Position numbers and translations under genes: made by a program
Assembly (NCBI RefSeq): GCF_038502225.1
Contig: NC_091293.1
Coordinates: 1 to 64,000 of the forward strand
Reading direction: 5' to 3'
DNA length: 64,000 bases
From: Cherax quadricarinatus
Taxonomy: Eukaryota > Arthropoda > Malacostraca > Decapoda > Parastacidae
In this document: positions 11,610-23,879 of the stretch, one piece after another
Numbering within the stretch: the first letter of the stretch is position 1
Layout: the number at the start of each line of letters is the position of its first letter
The notes under the pieces: model-generated
What the model was told of the DNA's origin: nothing
Seen by the model: the letters and a program-made list of their open reading frames with translations, nothing else
Database searches by the model: none

Positions 11610-14396
11610 CTAAACAACCCTAAAATAGCTCCCAAAGGTTGTACGTGCATACCCAAACAGTAATGTTACATCCCTGTCACATAGGAGAAAACTATAAACA
11701 CCAACTCTCCGTCTGCCACAATCATACACTGCAGACCAGCCCATTACAATACCCCTGAACCTCACACAAATCACAAATCCCTTAACTCTAAAGCTGTATA
11801 TACTGACGGGAAGTCCCGCTCCCATCTCCTCCCATATACTAACTTATCCTTGCCAAAACCTTAAACCTACTGTTACCATCGACATGCCTCATTGCCTGTG
11901 GCACACAAAAATAATCAGCCACCATGTACGACACTGCACGTTGAACTCTTATCTCTACCCTACCCACTTCAAAGCTTAATGCCCAGAACACTGACAACCC
12001 CCCCCCCCCCCACTAAATGCAAAACCCTACTGAACCACTCATGTACTACACCTAAACCCTCACAGAAATACACTACATGAAAAACAGACTCCTCACCCCC
12101 CCCCACACACCTGACAACCCAAGTCTTTCCGCAAACGTCTATTATACAGGACCACTCCCAATGGCAAAAGACCATGCAAAAATTTAAAAACCAGACGCAG
12201 TGTTTTAACCCTCCCCCAGATATCACCCCATGCATACATGGGGTACACTCCTTCCACGGACACTATGACCCTCCCTATACCCTCCCTTTCCAAGGTAATT
12301 TAATGCACCGAACATCTTTCACTCGCAGTAAAACACAAAACATCGACTCACACCTAAGCAAGTCCCTCCCCTCCCACCACCCTCGCAGTTCCTGGTGCAA
12401 TAGAATTAACCTGCCCTGTAACCTACCCAGTCATAGAAATCTACGTTTAACATAGATTGCCATTATGCATGCCTTCAGAGGAAAGACACCTAACCCACCC
12501 CGGTGCAGTGGTGTCTCCACCACCGCCTTTGATAGCCAGTCACAACCTGATCCCTACAAAAAATCAACAGATCCTACGCAATAAACGTTTGACATCCCCC
12601 AGCAGCAGAGGATACATTGCAGCAACATGCCACACTTTGCTGTAAAGCAGGACAAAAATGACTGCCCTCTGTTGCAAGGTTAAATGTTTCGGCCATAGAC
12701 TATTCAGTCTCCCTGTGACATCATCCATTACTCTCCCAGAATTACATACCTATGCCTGGTCCACCCCTCGCATATAATGAATACCGCATATAGTTAGCTG
12801 ATCAACCACCGTCCACCCATCTGCACCCACCCTTTCCCCCCACCCACTCCCCAACTCCATAAACTTCGACTTTTCACTATTAACGCCAAGCCCCATAGCC
12901 TTACCAAATACATGAAAAAGTCTCCCAATATCACGTAACCCTTCCCTCATATGCAGCAGCACAGTTGTGTCATCTACATAACCCACAAGGGCCGTCTGTG
13001 CATTGCCCAAACCCCAAGATGACCCCACACCCTTTCCACATACAGCCCAGTAAAATGGACCTTGCAAACAGGCGAAGAGTATTTGAGACATGGGACATCC
13101 CTGTCGTATGCTCCTGCCCAGCTGCACGAACCCACCCAACCTCCCATTTATTTGTGCTTTAAAACCCGCACCATTGTATAAAGAACAGGCCCACGTGACA
13201 ACCTCATTCCCAAATCCCTGCCATCTCAGAAGATTGCTAATGGCGCATCACGTTTCCAAACCAAGACCAAAACCACCATACACTGTGACTTACCTAACAC
13301 CCCTTACCCCTTCATGGCATTGAGTAAGCGAACCATGAAACCTTGCATTGCCTCCCAATGATGAATAAAGAATTTGCAGGGGATACCATCAATGCCCGGC
13401 ACCTTTCCCTTACTCATTCCTTCTAGCGTCTCTTACACTTCTGCTTCTGATATAGTCCCACCAATGATATGTCGATCGTGATCATCCAACCAGTGTATTC
13501 TTCTCCCCAATTTCTGAACTGCTTCCTCATTCACACTTTTACTCTGCATGTGTAGCTTACTCCAAGCATCTACATAAAAACTCATCCCCTCACTTGTCGT
13601 TAATTAACACTTGTCCCGCACTATACCCATCCAACTCCCCATGCACCACTTAACTCGTATTACAACCCAGGAGTCCCAAAGGCCTGTTATCCTGGGTGTA
13701 AAGGGAGCAAAATAAACATAGCAGAAAAACTTTTGACTTACATTATCCTTCACCAATTTAGAACAGATGTATTTACACTATATACACTAGGTATTAGTGC
13801 ACTCCACGGTAAGCAAGGTAGAATAGAAGCCACTAGAGAACAGACTGTGCTTCAACCAGCTCTAGAATGGGAATGACGAGGGCAGACAGGTGAGTGGTAC
13901 CCACATCACCTTTGCGATTGCCAAAACCATCTTCTCATTGGCTGGAACCTGGGTACTGATTGAACGATGGGGCCCCATCATCAACCTTTAGCCCCTGGTT
14001 TTCTGGTTGGGGGAGATAGCCTGTCAATGAGGGTGTGTACATGCGCCGAATAAAGGTTACATACTCTTTGCATGCCACAACTCGTAATTTCCATTGCCTT
14101 ACGCCTTTGCATCCTAAGACACAGGCTGACGGCCTATCACCCTACAAAGCTTCCTCTACCCCTCCCATAATGTATACCACATCAAACTGCTCATTTTTTA
14201 TAACCCGAATCTGGTCTTTGATGGCTTCAATCTCGTCTAATGGGTAAACCCCACTCACCTCTCCCCACACATAACAATGCCGCAGCTGGCCCTCCAGATA
14301 CCCCAGTAAACCACATGCCATGCAATTGGCCTCCCTACCCTGATGTACATAAAAATCCTTGATTTGTGGCTTTGTTATCTCATCCCACCATCTCAC
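11610..14396 (-). pseudogene. Tx1-b ORF2, RT and C-terminus (decayed)
   Basis: Much-broken RT. Readable pieces in order on the minus strand: WWDEITKPQIKDFYVHQG (linker, 14390), then motif B and C in 12750-13139 (SIRQGCPMSQILFACLQGPF and GYVDDTTVLL). Then come EGVYPMYAW and FKFLHGLLPLG near 12200, and a zinc-binding-like tail with CGGGEESVFHVVYFCEG in 11969-12235. Each piece lines up with Tx1-a. Several frameshifts and stops lie between them. YVDD in place of FADD is usual for the Tx1/L1 side of LINEs. Confidence 0.8.
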
Positions 14397-14420
14397 TAAA
14401 TCCCATCCCTCCCTGGAGTC

Positions 14421-14433
14421 AACTCCCGTAGAT
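14421..14433. repeat. 13-bp target-site duplication, left copy
   Basis: AACTCCCGTAGAT sits at the junction of Tx1-b with the 5' end of Tx1-a. The same 13 bases recur at 30898-30910 just after the poly-A. The first two A could belong to the poly-A, so 11-13 bp is certain. Confidence 0.85.
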
Positions 14434-14592
14434 CATCACTTCATTCGCTGCCTGACCACGGTAGAGTGCGGTTGTGCTCTGCACCCCTCTGCTGTTTGTA
14501 GGCGAGCTCCCTTGTCAGTTACCTGGTTGTAGTGGTGTGAAGTGGTGCTGTCACACCTCTGCTAACAACATAGGTGCACTGTGATTGTCAAG

Positions 14593-15852
14593 ATGGCGGT
14601 TAGTCTGAGACGCCGGATAAATACTGTAGGCATTGAGCTACTTAAAGGAACGATAACGCCTAGTTCTGCGCAAGTCTTATTGCCAAAGATCATCCGGGAG
14701 ACATATGGCATACATGATAGTGACTTGTATGGTGTAGCATTAAATGGAGGCCAAAGAATTTTCGTCAAACTGCTATCGGCTACGGTTTATGAATCGTTAG
14801 TCATCAGGTTTCAGGACGTAAGTCTTAGCGTCACACCAGCTGTCAGTGTATGAATGATAAATGTTTCACGGCATTATACGTGGATCAAGTTACGCAACGT
14901 TCCCTTTGAGGCGGACGAGGCGGATATAAGGAAAGTTTTTGAGACGTATGGGACGGTGCATTATGCTCAGCATGGTACGTGGGCGGCAGGTGCCTATGCT
15001 GGTTTTTCAGAGGGTTCTTTCAACCTCAAAATGACTTAGAGGCACCCAATACCGTCCTATGTGTATCTACAAGATTTCAGGACGCAGGTAATGGTAATGT
15101 ACCTAGGACAACGACGTACATGCCGCCTATGTGGTGAGTATGATCACATAGCGGCGACCTGTGACAAGCGAAGACGTGTGCCTGGACCTGTGGTGGACGT
15201 CGCAGCCCCTGCTTCAAAGGTGGCAGGTGAGAAACAAACATCGGATGGAGGGCGTGGTGTTTTGTGGAGCGAGATAGTGGATCGGGCACACAGGACTGGC
15301 GGTGAGTTGGAGTCCCGCCCCCAGCTGCCTGATCAGGTGTCGTCTCCTGTGGATAAGGAGGAGCAGCAGTTACAGGAGAAGGTTCTTGAGATTGAGGAGG
15401 AATTGGTGGAGGTGTTGAAGACTTTGTCACCGCCAGAGAGGGACGTTACATCTGAGCGTGGTGTCATCGGAGAGTCGTCGCTTCCAGAAAGTCGGAGACA
15501 TGATAATTTGGGACGTGATGGTGGTTTGGAGTCGTCCGTTGAATCATTAAACCATTCTCAGGTGGAGGTGGAGGTTCATCGAGAGGCAACATCTGACCAA
15601 GACATGTGTAACATGACTGTCACGAGAAAGAGGGCGGCTACATCAGATTCTGATGACGTCCTTACGCCTGCACAAAGGCCTGGGAAACAGACTGAGGTGA
15701 AGTGTGAAGGTAGTGGTGTAGGTGGTGGTAGCCATGATAGGAGGCACCGGAAGAAGGGGGGAGGGAAAGAGAGCACTCTGAAGGTGTCAAACTTATATTC
15801 AAGCTCTGGAGTTGTAAAGAGTGATGAGAGGAAGCAGGGGTGGAAACTTTAA
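14593..15852 (+). pseudogene. Tx1-a ORF1, RNA-binding with CCHC
   Basis: Likely the nucleic-acid-binding ORF1 protein that coats the element RNA. ATG at 14593. An RRM-like stretch (IKLRNVPFEADEADIRKVFE) at about residues 95-115 is followed by one CCHC knuckle, CRLCGEYDHIAATC, near residue 178, then a long charged, low-complexity C-terminus. TGA at 14851-14853 and TAG at 15037-15039 break it in the same frame. The frame ends at TAA 15850-15852, overlapping the start of the ORF2 frame. The minus-strand copy Tx1-b keeps the same order of parts. Confidence 0.8.
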
Positions 15853-18800
15853 TAGGCCTTAGGTGTATGTCTGTAAATGTTAATGGGTTATGTAGCGGTA
15901 TGAAGAGAGATTGGTTTCGTAATTTCCTGAATAAATCTAGAGTGGATGTTGTGTTCCTGGAGGAGCACAATTTTAAAGAGGGTAGGGTGTTGGAAGTGGC
16001 AGGATTTCGAGTAGTTACCCTGCCATCTCCCCGTCTAAAAGGTGGTGTGGGAATTTTAATAAGGGAGACGAGCCCGTTTGTTTTGCAGAGAAGCGAGGGA
16101 GGAGGGGGAGGGAGGGTGTTGCGTGTGGATGGGTGGTGGATGGGTAAGCGTGTGTCTTTTGTGAGTGTGTATGCGCCGGCAGAAAATAACATAAAGGTAA
16201 AGAATGATTTTGTGTGTGAGGATCTTGTGTTTTTCTTAAGTGCACTGCCAGAGGTGGGAATAGTTGGTGGGGACTGGAACAGTGTAATCAGGGTTGCTGA
16301 TGTGGACCCAAAAGGGGCTGGATATATGTCTGTGGCTCTTAGGGATTTATTAAGGGATGTTAGGTTACGTGATGCCTTTGGGGGGGCGGTGTGGGAGACT
16401 GAATATACGTTTGTTATGAGTGGATATGCTGCGAGACTAGATAGAGTGTACCTTTCTCAGGGAGTGGATGTGAAATCTTTCAGTACTGTTGAGGCTACAA
16501 TGTCGGATCATAGGGCAGTGGTGGTGGAGGTTGGGTGGGGGACGCTCGCGGACATATATAGAAGTTATTGGAAATTAAATATAAGTGTGTTAGGTGATGA
16601 GGAGGGGTTGGAGGGGTTTTCAGTCCTATGGAGGGAGCTTAGTGTGGAAGAACAGGGAGTGGATGACATTGTGACATGGTGGGATAGTGTTGCAAAGGAA
16701 AGGATTAGAAAGTTTTATGTGAGAGAAGGAAAACGTATTAATAATTTAAAATATGGACTGGCTAACTATTTGGAGGATAGGTTAAGAGATTGCTATGGGC
16801 GGGGGGTGGGTGGGAATAATTTTCCTATGGATGAAATAGCTGAAATAAAGGGGAGGTTGAGGGTGTTGCAAAATGAAAGGTTTCAAGCTGTAAGGGTGCA
16901 GGCAGGGGTGGAAGAAGTGCTTTGGGGTGACAAGTCGTCAGCGTGTGTTTTGCGGCATCAAAAGCAAAGGCAGGTGGTGACGGCTATCCCATGTTTAGAG
17001 GTAACGGAGATGGTTGGGAATTATAGAGCAGGGCAGGAGATATGAACCACGAAGGGGATGTGTGCGTATGCGGAGGCTTGGTACGAGAAGTACTGGAACA
17101 GTGGGGGGGGGGTGACGTGGCGTTGGACAAGTGTGTATGTATGTGACGTGTAATTTAGGAAATAGTGATAGAAAGGCTTTAGGTGGGACTATTACGGCAG
17201 AGGAAATAGAGAATGCGTTAAGGGGAATGAGGAAGGGGAAAGTGCCGGGTATTGACGGTCTCCTAGTAGAATTTTATTTACAACATTGGACGTTAATAAG
17301 GGGATTTATAGTTAGGTTATTTAATCGTATGAAGGAGAAAGGTAAGTTGGGGGAGAAGTAGGTAACAGCAGTTGTGGTGTTGGTCCCGAAGGTCAAGGGG
17401 CAGCCCACCCTTCGGGAGTACCGAGCCATATCACTGATGTGTGCAGACTATAAGGTGTTCGCAAAAATTTTAGGTAATAGGTTCAAATTTGTTGTGGGAA
17501 GGGTCGTATCAAAATCTCAGTTTGGGCTGCCGGGAAGGTCGATGATTGAAGGACATGGGATACTGAGAAGTTTTGTGGAAGCTAAGGGTGGGGGTGGAGG
17601 GGCGGCTTTGTTGGCTCTAGATTGGCAGGGAGCATATGATAGAGTGGAAAGGGGAGCTTTGCAGGTTATACTTAGGAGACAGGGTTTTGGGGAGGAAATA
17701 GTCGAGTGGGTAAGTACGTTGTACAAGGGGGCGAAAATGAGGATACAGATTAATGGGTGTATGGGGAGGGAAATTGCAATGGGTAGAGGCCTTAGACAGG
17801 GATGCCCCATGTCCCACATATTGTTTGCGTGTTTCCAGAACCCCTTTTATAGAATGGTTGACCGCAGCTTATGTACGCCATGTGAGGGAAGTGTGGCGGG
17901 TGGGAGGGCCTGGCCGGGTTTAATTGGATATGTTGACGACACCACTGTTCTCATTCGTGAAGGGATGTCAATGGGAGTGTTGGACGAGGTTGTGCAATTA
18001 TTTGGAAGTGCCACGGGTATGCAGGTAAATAGTGCGAAGTCAAGGTGCTTGGGGTTGGGTTCTTGGGTGGGGGTGTGGGGGGAAGATGTAATGTTGTTAA
18101 AGAATGGGCGGTGTCTTTAAAGATTTGTGGTATTATTTATAAGGATGACATGGTTGCGGCGAGGGAGGAAAACTCGGATAGGTTATTGAAAAGGATCGTG
18201 GGGTGTCTAGGTGTTCTGAGGCCCCAGCACCTAACTCTTATATAGCGAGTGATAGTCGTAAACATTTTATTGTATAGTAAGATTTGGCATGTTGCAGCTG
18301 TGTTCCCAATTACAGGGACAGCGATTGCTGGGATTCTAAGACTGGTGTACAAATTTTTGTGGGGTTCACGTTGTGATTGGTTACGGAGGGAAGTTATAAT
18401 GTTACCTGTAAGTCAGGGTGGGTTGGGGTTGATGGATTTGAGACGGAGGGCTAAATGTGTGTTTATTAAATGGGAAGTGTTGCGTGAGGGTGTGAACGCG
18501 GGGCAGTTGGGAAGGATACACGACAGGCTGGGTATGTAGTATCGAGGAATGGAGTTGAGGGAATGCGAAATCGTTTTGAGGGCTGTGATATTGGTTAGGG
18601 AACTGAGAAAGGTTCGTATAAGGGTTTCGTGTAGGTTATTTGTAGGTAGGTGCGTTATCCCAGTTGAGGGTTTGTTCCCCATGTATGCGTGGAAGAGTAT
18701 TTGGTTTAGATTTAGTAAAATGAAGTTAAACCCTCGGGCGCGTGAGGTGATGTTTCGTTTTCTGCATGGGATCCTTCCGTCTGGTGAGATACTACGAAAC

Positions 18801-19202
18801 AGACAGGTTGTAGAGGGTGAGGGGTGTGGTATCTGTGGAGGGGATGAGACAGCGTTCCATGTAGTTTACTTTTGTGAAGGGCTAAAGGAGGTTAGGTGCT
18901 GGTTAAGTAGGTTGGTACAGAGGGTGGGGGGCCGTGGGGTGTCGGTATTGCGTGCTTTAAGTCTAGATATGGGTGGGTTAGACGAGGGTGTCATAAGAGC
19001 TTTAGATTATATCATGGTAGATTATATATATATGTCGTGGGTGATGAGGAGGAGAGGGGATAGTGAGGAGAGAAGGAAGGTTCTGGCGGTAACGTTCTAT
19101 CGTACGATGTGTCATAACAGAGATTTGTATGGGAGGAGGTGGGATCAGGCTTTCTCAGAGGGGTATAGAATGCTAACGTTAGGAATTCTCGTAAATTTGT
19201 GA
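15840..19202 (+). pseudogene. Tx1-a ORF2, EN-RT (several breaks)
   Basis: Endonuclease and RT of a Tx1-like LINE. The frame opens at 15840. The first ATG is at 15867 (MSVNVNGL), the more likely start. Endonuclease: SVNVNGL, FLEEHN, VSVYAPAE, VGGDWNSV, MSDHRAV. RT: LREYRAISLMCADYKVFAKI, LALDWQGAYDRVE (motif A), RGLRQGCPMSHILFA (motif B), GYVDDTTVL (catalytic DD). C-terminus: FRFLHGILPSGEILRNR and CGICGGDETAFHVVYFC (zf-RVT type). Breaks: TGA at 17043-17045, a shift near 17100, TAG at 17359-17361, a shift near 18060, TAG at 18243-18245 and TAG at 18537-18539. It ends at TGA 19200-19202. The strong G and GT bias fits the sense strand of this family. Confidence 0.85.
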
Positions 19203-19630
19203 TTGATAATGAGTGAGTGAAGGGGTTTTCATAGGTTGCGAGGGAGTCACGGGGTCACAGCGGGCTCCCCTCCATGGGGGGGGGGGTCGTGAGAGTGTTG
19301 TGAATGTGGGTTTGGAATGGTTTCCTGGTTTTCATTGAGACTTTATGGCAGCCAAGTGTGGATGTAGAGCTCAAGGTCTCGTTATGTTAGATATAACACT
19401 TTTCAGAATGTAGGTATAATATAGTAGATTTTTTTATGTATAATTTTGATGTCTTGTATGACACGATTCTTGAGTAATAAGTTATTTGCGACATGAAGTG
19501 TGTTTTAGTTTGTATTTATGTTACGTGCTGGGTTTTTGCATGATGAGATATACTTATATACTGTTTTACTTTGTGCATACAGTGCATCTGATTAATGTGA
19601 TTTTGTGAAAGTTTTTGTGTGTACGTGTGT
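19203..19630 (+). other. Tx1-a 3' UTR, first part
   Basis: Non-coding, T-rich and GT-rich. It is cut at the GTGTGT stretch where LINE K sits and resumes after N2 at about 30190. Confidence 0.65.
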
Positions 19631-21783
19631 GTACTCACCTAGTTGTACTCACCTAGTTGAGGTTGCGGGGGTCGAGTCCGAGCTCCTGGCCCCGCCTCTT
19701 CACTGATCGCTACTAGGTCACTCTCTCTGAACCGTGAGCTTTATCATACCTCTGCTTAAAGCTATGTATGGATCCTACCTCCACTACATCGCTTCCCAAA
19801 CTATTCCACTTACTGACTACTCTGTGGCTGAAGAAATACTTCCTAACATCCCTGTGATTCATCTGTGTCTTCAACTTCCAACTGTGTCCCCTTGTTACTG
19901 TGTCCAATCTCTGGAACATACTGTCTTTGTCCACCTTGTCAATTCCTCTCAGTATTTTGTATGTCGTTATCATGTCCCCCCTATCTCTCCTGTCCTCCAG
20001 TGTCGTCAGGTTGATTTCCCTTAACCTCTCCTCGTAGGACATACCTCTTAGCTCTGGGACTAGTCTTGTTGCAAACCTTTGCACTTTCTCTGGTTTCTTT
20101 ACGTGCTTGGCTAGGTGTGGGTTCCAAACTGGTGCCGCATTCTCCAATATGGGCCTAACGTACACGGTGTACAGGGTCCTGAACGATTCCTTATTAAGAT
20201 GTCGGAATGCTGTTTTGAGGTTTGCTAGGCGCCCATATGCTGCAGCAGTTATTTGATTGATGTGCGCTTCAGGAGATGTGCCTGGTGTTATACTCACCCC
20301 AAGATCTTTTTCCTTTAGTGAGGTTTGTAGTCTCTTGCCCCCTAGACTGTACTCCGTCTGCGGTCTTCTTTGCCCTTCCCCAATCTTCATGACTTTGCAC
20401 TTGGTGGGATTGAACTCCAGGAGCCAATTGCTGGACCAGGTCTGCAGCCTGTCCAGATCCCTTTGTAGTTCTGCCTGGTCTTCGATCGAGTGAATTCTTC
20501 TCATCAACTTCACGTCATCTGCAAGTAGGGACACCTCAGAGTCTATTCCTTCCGTCATGTCGTTCACAAATACCAGAAACAGCACTGGTCCTAGGACTGA
20601 CCTCTGTGGGACCCCGCTGGTCACAGGTGCCCACTCTGACACCTCGCCACGTACCATGACTCGCTGCTGTCTTCCTGACAAGTATTCCCTGATCCATTGT
20701 AGTGCCTTCCCTGTTATCCCTGCTTGGTCTTCCAGTTTTTGCACCAATCTCTTGTGTGGAACTGTGTCAAACGCCTTCTTGCAGTCCAAGAATATGCAAT
20801 CCACCCACCCCTCTCTCTCTTGTCTTACTGCTGTCACCATGTCATAGAACTCCAGTAGGTTTGTGACACAGGCTTTCCCTTCCCTGAAACCATGTCGGCT
20901 GCTGTTGATGAGATTATTCCTTTCTAGGTGTTCCACCACTCTTCTCCTGATAATCTTCTCCATGATTTTGCATACTATACATGTCAGTGACACTGGTCTG
21001 TAGTTTAATGCTTCATGTCTGTCTCCTTTTTTAAAGATTGGGACTACATTTGCTGTCTTCCATTCCTCAGGCAATCTCCCTGTTTCGATAGATGTATTGA
21101 ATATTGTTGTTAGGGGTACACATAGCGCCTCTGCTCCCTCTCTCAATACCCATGGGGAGATGTTATCTGGGCCCATTGCCTTTGAGGTATCTAGCTCACT
21201 CAGAAGCCTCTTCACTTCTTCCTCGGTTGTGTGCACTGTGTCCAGCACATGGTGGTGTGCCCCACCTCTCCGTCTTTCTGGAGCCCCTTCTGTCTCCTCT
21301 GTGAACACTTCTTTGAATCTCTTGTTGAGTTCCTCACATACTTCACGGTCATTTCTTGTTGTCTCTCCTCCTTCCTTCCTTAGCCTGATTACCTGGTCCT
21401 TGACTGTTGTTTTCCTCCTGATGTGGCTGTACAACAGTTTCGGGTCAGATTTGGCTTTCGCTGCTATGTCATTTTCATATTGTCTTTGGGCCTCCCTTCT
21501 TATCTGTGCATATTCGTTTCTGGCTCTACGACTGCTCTCCTTATTCTCCTGGGTCCTTTGCCTTCTATATTTCTTCCATTCCCTAGCACACTTGGTTTTT
21601 GCCTCCCTGCACCTTTGGGTAAACCATGGGCTCATCCTGGCTTTTTCATTATTCCTGTTACCTTTGGGTACAAACCTCTCCTCAGCCTCCTTGCATTTTG
21701 TTGCTACATATTCCATCATCTCATTAACTGGCTTCCCTGCCAGTTCTCTGTCCCACTGAACCCCGTTCAGGAAGTTCCTCATT

Positions 21784-21785
<2 letters not shown>
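19631..21785 (-). mobile_element. LINE K, CR1-like, 5'-truncated
   Basis: A minus-strand non-LTR element. The 3' end is GTACTCACCTAGTT twice in tandem (19631-19644, 19645-19658 on the plus strand), a short-repeat tail of the kind CR1-type LINEs use in place of poly-A. The truncated 5' end abuts (GT)n at 21786. GT-rich DNA also borders the 3' end (19611-19630). A second, shorter copy at 34153-34463 has GT repeats on both sides too. Confidence 0.85.
19713..21783 (-). pseudogene. LINE K reverse transcriptase (no endonuclease)
   Basis: An open frame of about 690 codons that starts after the endonuclease domain, in the linker (FLNGVQWDRELAG). RT: NYRPVSLTCIVCKIMEK, GFREGKACVTNLLEF, FLDCKKAFDTVPH (motif A), SGVPQRSVLGPVLF (motif B), SLLADDVKLM (catalytic DD), then KDLGVSITPG. 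The C-terminus has YVRPILENAAPVWNP and RRDRGDMITTYKIL. Two oddities: motif B reads PQRS where PQGS is usual, and the catalytic block is LADD rather than FADD. No stop breaks the frame, so truncation came with insertion and the copy is young. The apparent His-Thr N-terminus is the (CA)n repeat and not part of the protein. Confidence 0.85.

Positions 21786-21858
<73 letters not shown>
21786..21858. repeat. (GT)n then (TA)n microsatellite
   Basis: About 30 GT units followed by six TA units, at the truncated 5' end of LINE K. Confidence 0.95.
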
Positions 21859-21886
21859 CCCTTTCTATTGTATGTAACCATGGTAC

Positions 21887-22269
21887 CTGTTAAGGTGATA
21901 GGTGTTAAAGGAAGCACTAACCCAGAAGTGCCATCCTCCGGAGAGGCATTGGATTCGCCTGACCTTCCTCATATTATAACAAATTTCCAGAAAAAAATTG
22001 AGCATCTTGAACAGATCCTGACAAGTTTAATAAATATATGTAATCAGGATGATGCTCTTGAGCATGGTGATGATGTCAAAAGTGCAGCAATCTCCGTTCA
22101 GCTTCCAGCAATTTGTGAGAAAGAAGCCCATAACTCTTGCCTTCAAAAATTGCCTTATAACTGGCTGCCAAAATGCCGAAAAATGCTTAAAAATAAAGGT
22201 TCTGAAGATAAAGACGTACAAACTATGCTATTTGCTCTTAAGTATCTGCACACTGCAGTCAAAGCATAA
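21887..22269 (+). pseudogene. N2 ORF1, C-terminal part
   Basis: The end of the ORF1 protein, with a coiled-coil-like stretch (ITNFQKKIEHLEQILTSLIN) and the family ending CLQKLPYNWLPKCRKML. The same stretch in N3 is 36360-36678. It stops at TAA 22267-22269 and ORF2 starts 45 bases later. There is no stop-start overlap here, unlike N1. Confidence 0.65.
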
Positions 22270-22314
22270 TAGTTTTACCATCTTATGAGCAAGAGATTGT
22301 AATAACTCACTACA

Positions 22315-22911
22315 ATGGATACATTACAAATCTTTTCATGGAACATTGCTTCCATCAGGAAGCGGTTGCCTGACTTACATCATATTAGTGCAACCAAGAA
22401 TATTGATGCCATCTGTTTGCAGGAATGTAGATTGAAAGATGGAGCACCTCCACCAAACTTGCCTGGATATGCAGCTTATAACCTAAGGTCAACCAACTGT
22501 TGTGTGATGTATGTCAGAAAGAACTTGCCACATTCACTCCTTTCCTTGCAGAGTCGAGTTAACATGCAGTATCATGGTGTCAAAGTATATGCAGGCGATT
22601 TTTCCATAAACATTTTTAATCTCTATGCCCCAGCGAACCAGCTTCGACCTGATGCTTTACCAGATCGCATCAATAGTGAACCTACCATCATTCTTGGAGA
22701 TTTTAATGCCAGACATAAGAATATTGGTGGATCTATTACAAACACCAATGGAACTAAACTAGTGAGATTGCTGAATGAGCATGATAATGTCCGAATTGTG
22801 GGCACTACTGAGCCTACTCACATATGTGGTGGCATACTAGATCTGTGTCTTGGATTTAATACATCATATACGATGCATGACTCTGTCATAGTTGATGATC
22901 TATCTGATCAC
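22315..22911 (+). pseudogene. N2 ORF2, endonuclease part
   Basis: Starts at ATG 22315. Endonuclease motifs: FSWNIASIRKRLPDLHH, CLQECRL, NIFNLYAPAN, ILGDFNARHKNIGG, and DDLSDH at the break. It is cut by LINE J right after the His of SDH and resumes at 26970. The reading frame is otherwise clean in this part. Confidence 0.85.
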
Positions 22912-23028
22912 ATTGGGCCGTGCGGACGTGCTGCGCAGTAGCTCCTGATTGAGTTGGCATTTGCGCAGTGTTGACGTGTACTTGGCTCTGTGAAGACCTG
23001 TTTGCGCGCTCTCTAGAATTGAAGCAAG

Positions 23029-23865
23029 ATGCCCTCCATCGAGCAACTTTATCAACAGCTTAAGGAAGAATTGAGGTTGGCGAATTTGGAAATTCGGCGA
23101 TTGACCGAGGAGAACAAGAAGATTCGTAGTAGTCCTCCTGTTTTGAGTCCTCAGGTCAAGAAGGGAAACTGGTCAGTGGCTGGACAGCAGGGAAAGAAGT
23201 TGACGATCAAGAAGACGAATGGAAAGGTAGAAACGATGAAGAAGAAAGAGACTGCCGTGGAAACTGTTGTGGAAACATCCAATACATTCTCAGTGCTACC
23301 CGACGAATGTGAGTTGACTACTGGGAACGTCACGACGAAAGACATTAAGGAAGGTAAGAATATTGTTGTTGTTGGGGATAGCCAAGTTAGGTATATGGAT
23401 AGGGCGTTCTGCTTGAAGGACAGGAGTAGGAGACAGAGAGTTTGCTTTCCTGGGGCTGGGATGGAGGATATTGTTAGCCGTCTGGATGACATCATGAGAG
23501 GTAATGGGAGCAATCCTATTATCTGTCTCAGTGCTGGAGGCAACGATGTTGGCAGACGTAGGAGTGAGGACCTGATTAGCAGGTATAGGGCAGCAATAGA
23601 AATAATTAGGAGTAAGGGTGGGAACCCTCTCATATGTGGTATTTTGCCAAGGAGGGGAGTTGGAAGTGAATGGTTGTCCAGGGCAATTGGTGTCAATTGC
23701 TGGCTGGACAAATACTGTAAGGAAAATGCGGTAACATTCATTGACAACTGGGACCTCTTCTATGGCAGAAATGACATGTATGCTAGGGATGGGTTTCACT
23801 TATCTAGGTGTGGGGTGGGAGCACTGGCAACTGCAGTGGAGGGAGCAGTTAGGACTTTAAACTAG
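23029..23865 (+). CDS. LINE J ORF1, SGNH esterase-like
   Basis: A 278-residue ORF1 protein. Residues 4-30 look like a coiled coil (QLYQQLKEELRLANLEIRRL). A basic middle follows, then an SGNH/GDSL hydrolase-like domain from about residue 110. It has VVVGDSQVRY (block I Ser), FPGAGMED (block II Gly), LSAGGNDVG (block III Asn) and DGFHLSRCG near the end (block V Asp-x-x-His). All four block residues are present. Esterase domains in ORF1 are known in CR1-type LINEs, where their role may be in membrane or lipid contact. ATG at 23029 is the first in frame after the GC-rich 5' UTR. ORF2 starts 14 bases after the stop. Confidence 0.9.
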   Translation: MPSIEQLYQQLKEELRLANLEIRRLTEENKKIRSSPPVLSPQVKKGNWSVAGQQGKKLTIKKTNGKVETMKKKETAVETVVETSNTFSVLPDECELTTGNVTTKDIKEGKNIVVVGDSQVRYMDRAFCLKDRSRRQRVCFPGAGMEDIVSRLDDIMRGNGSNPIICLSAGGNDVGRRRSEDLISRYRAAIEIIRSKGGNPLICGILPRRGVGSEWLSRAIGVNCWLDKYCKENAVTFIDNWDLFYGRNDMYARDGFHLSRCGVGALATAVEGAVRTLN

Positions 23866-23879
23866 GAATAGTTAGTGGT

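Larger units (their letters stand above)
11528..14433 (-). mobile_element. Tx1-b LINE, 3' half (RT part)
   Basis: The 3' half of an old minus-strand Tx1-like LINE. Its 5' half is at 30911-32781. The two were parted when Tx1-a inserted, leaving the 13-bp direct repeat at 14421-14433 and 30898-30910. Protein order on the minus strand continues across the gap: endonuclease end and SYWKFN-type linker at about 31000, then the WWDEI linker here at 14390. Confidence 0.8.

Noticed and set aside
12174..13323. Plus-strand open frames rich in Pro, Thr and His in 11.9-13.3 kb and 31.1-31.9 kb
   Set aside because: They are the antisense of the Gly/Val-rich Tx1-b coding strand, whose motifs are clear on the minus strand.
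21786..21917. His-Thr-rich N-terminus on the LINE K frame, and a Cys-Val start on the N2 ORF1 frame
   Set aside because: Both are the GT repeat read through. The real protein parts begin at 21783 (minus) and about 21887 (plus).
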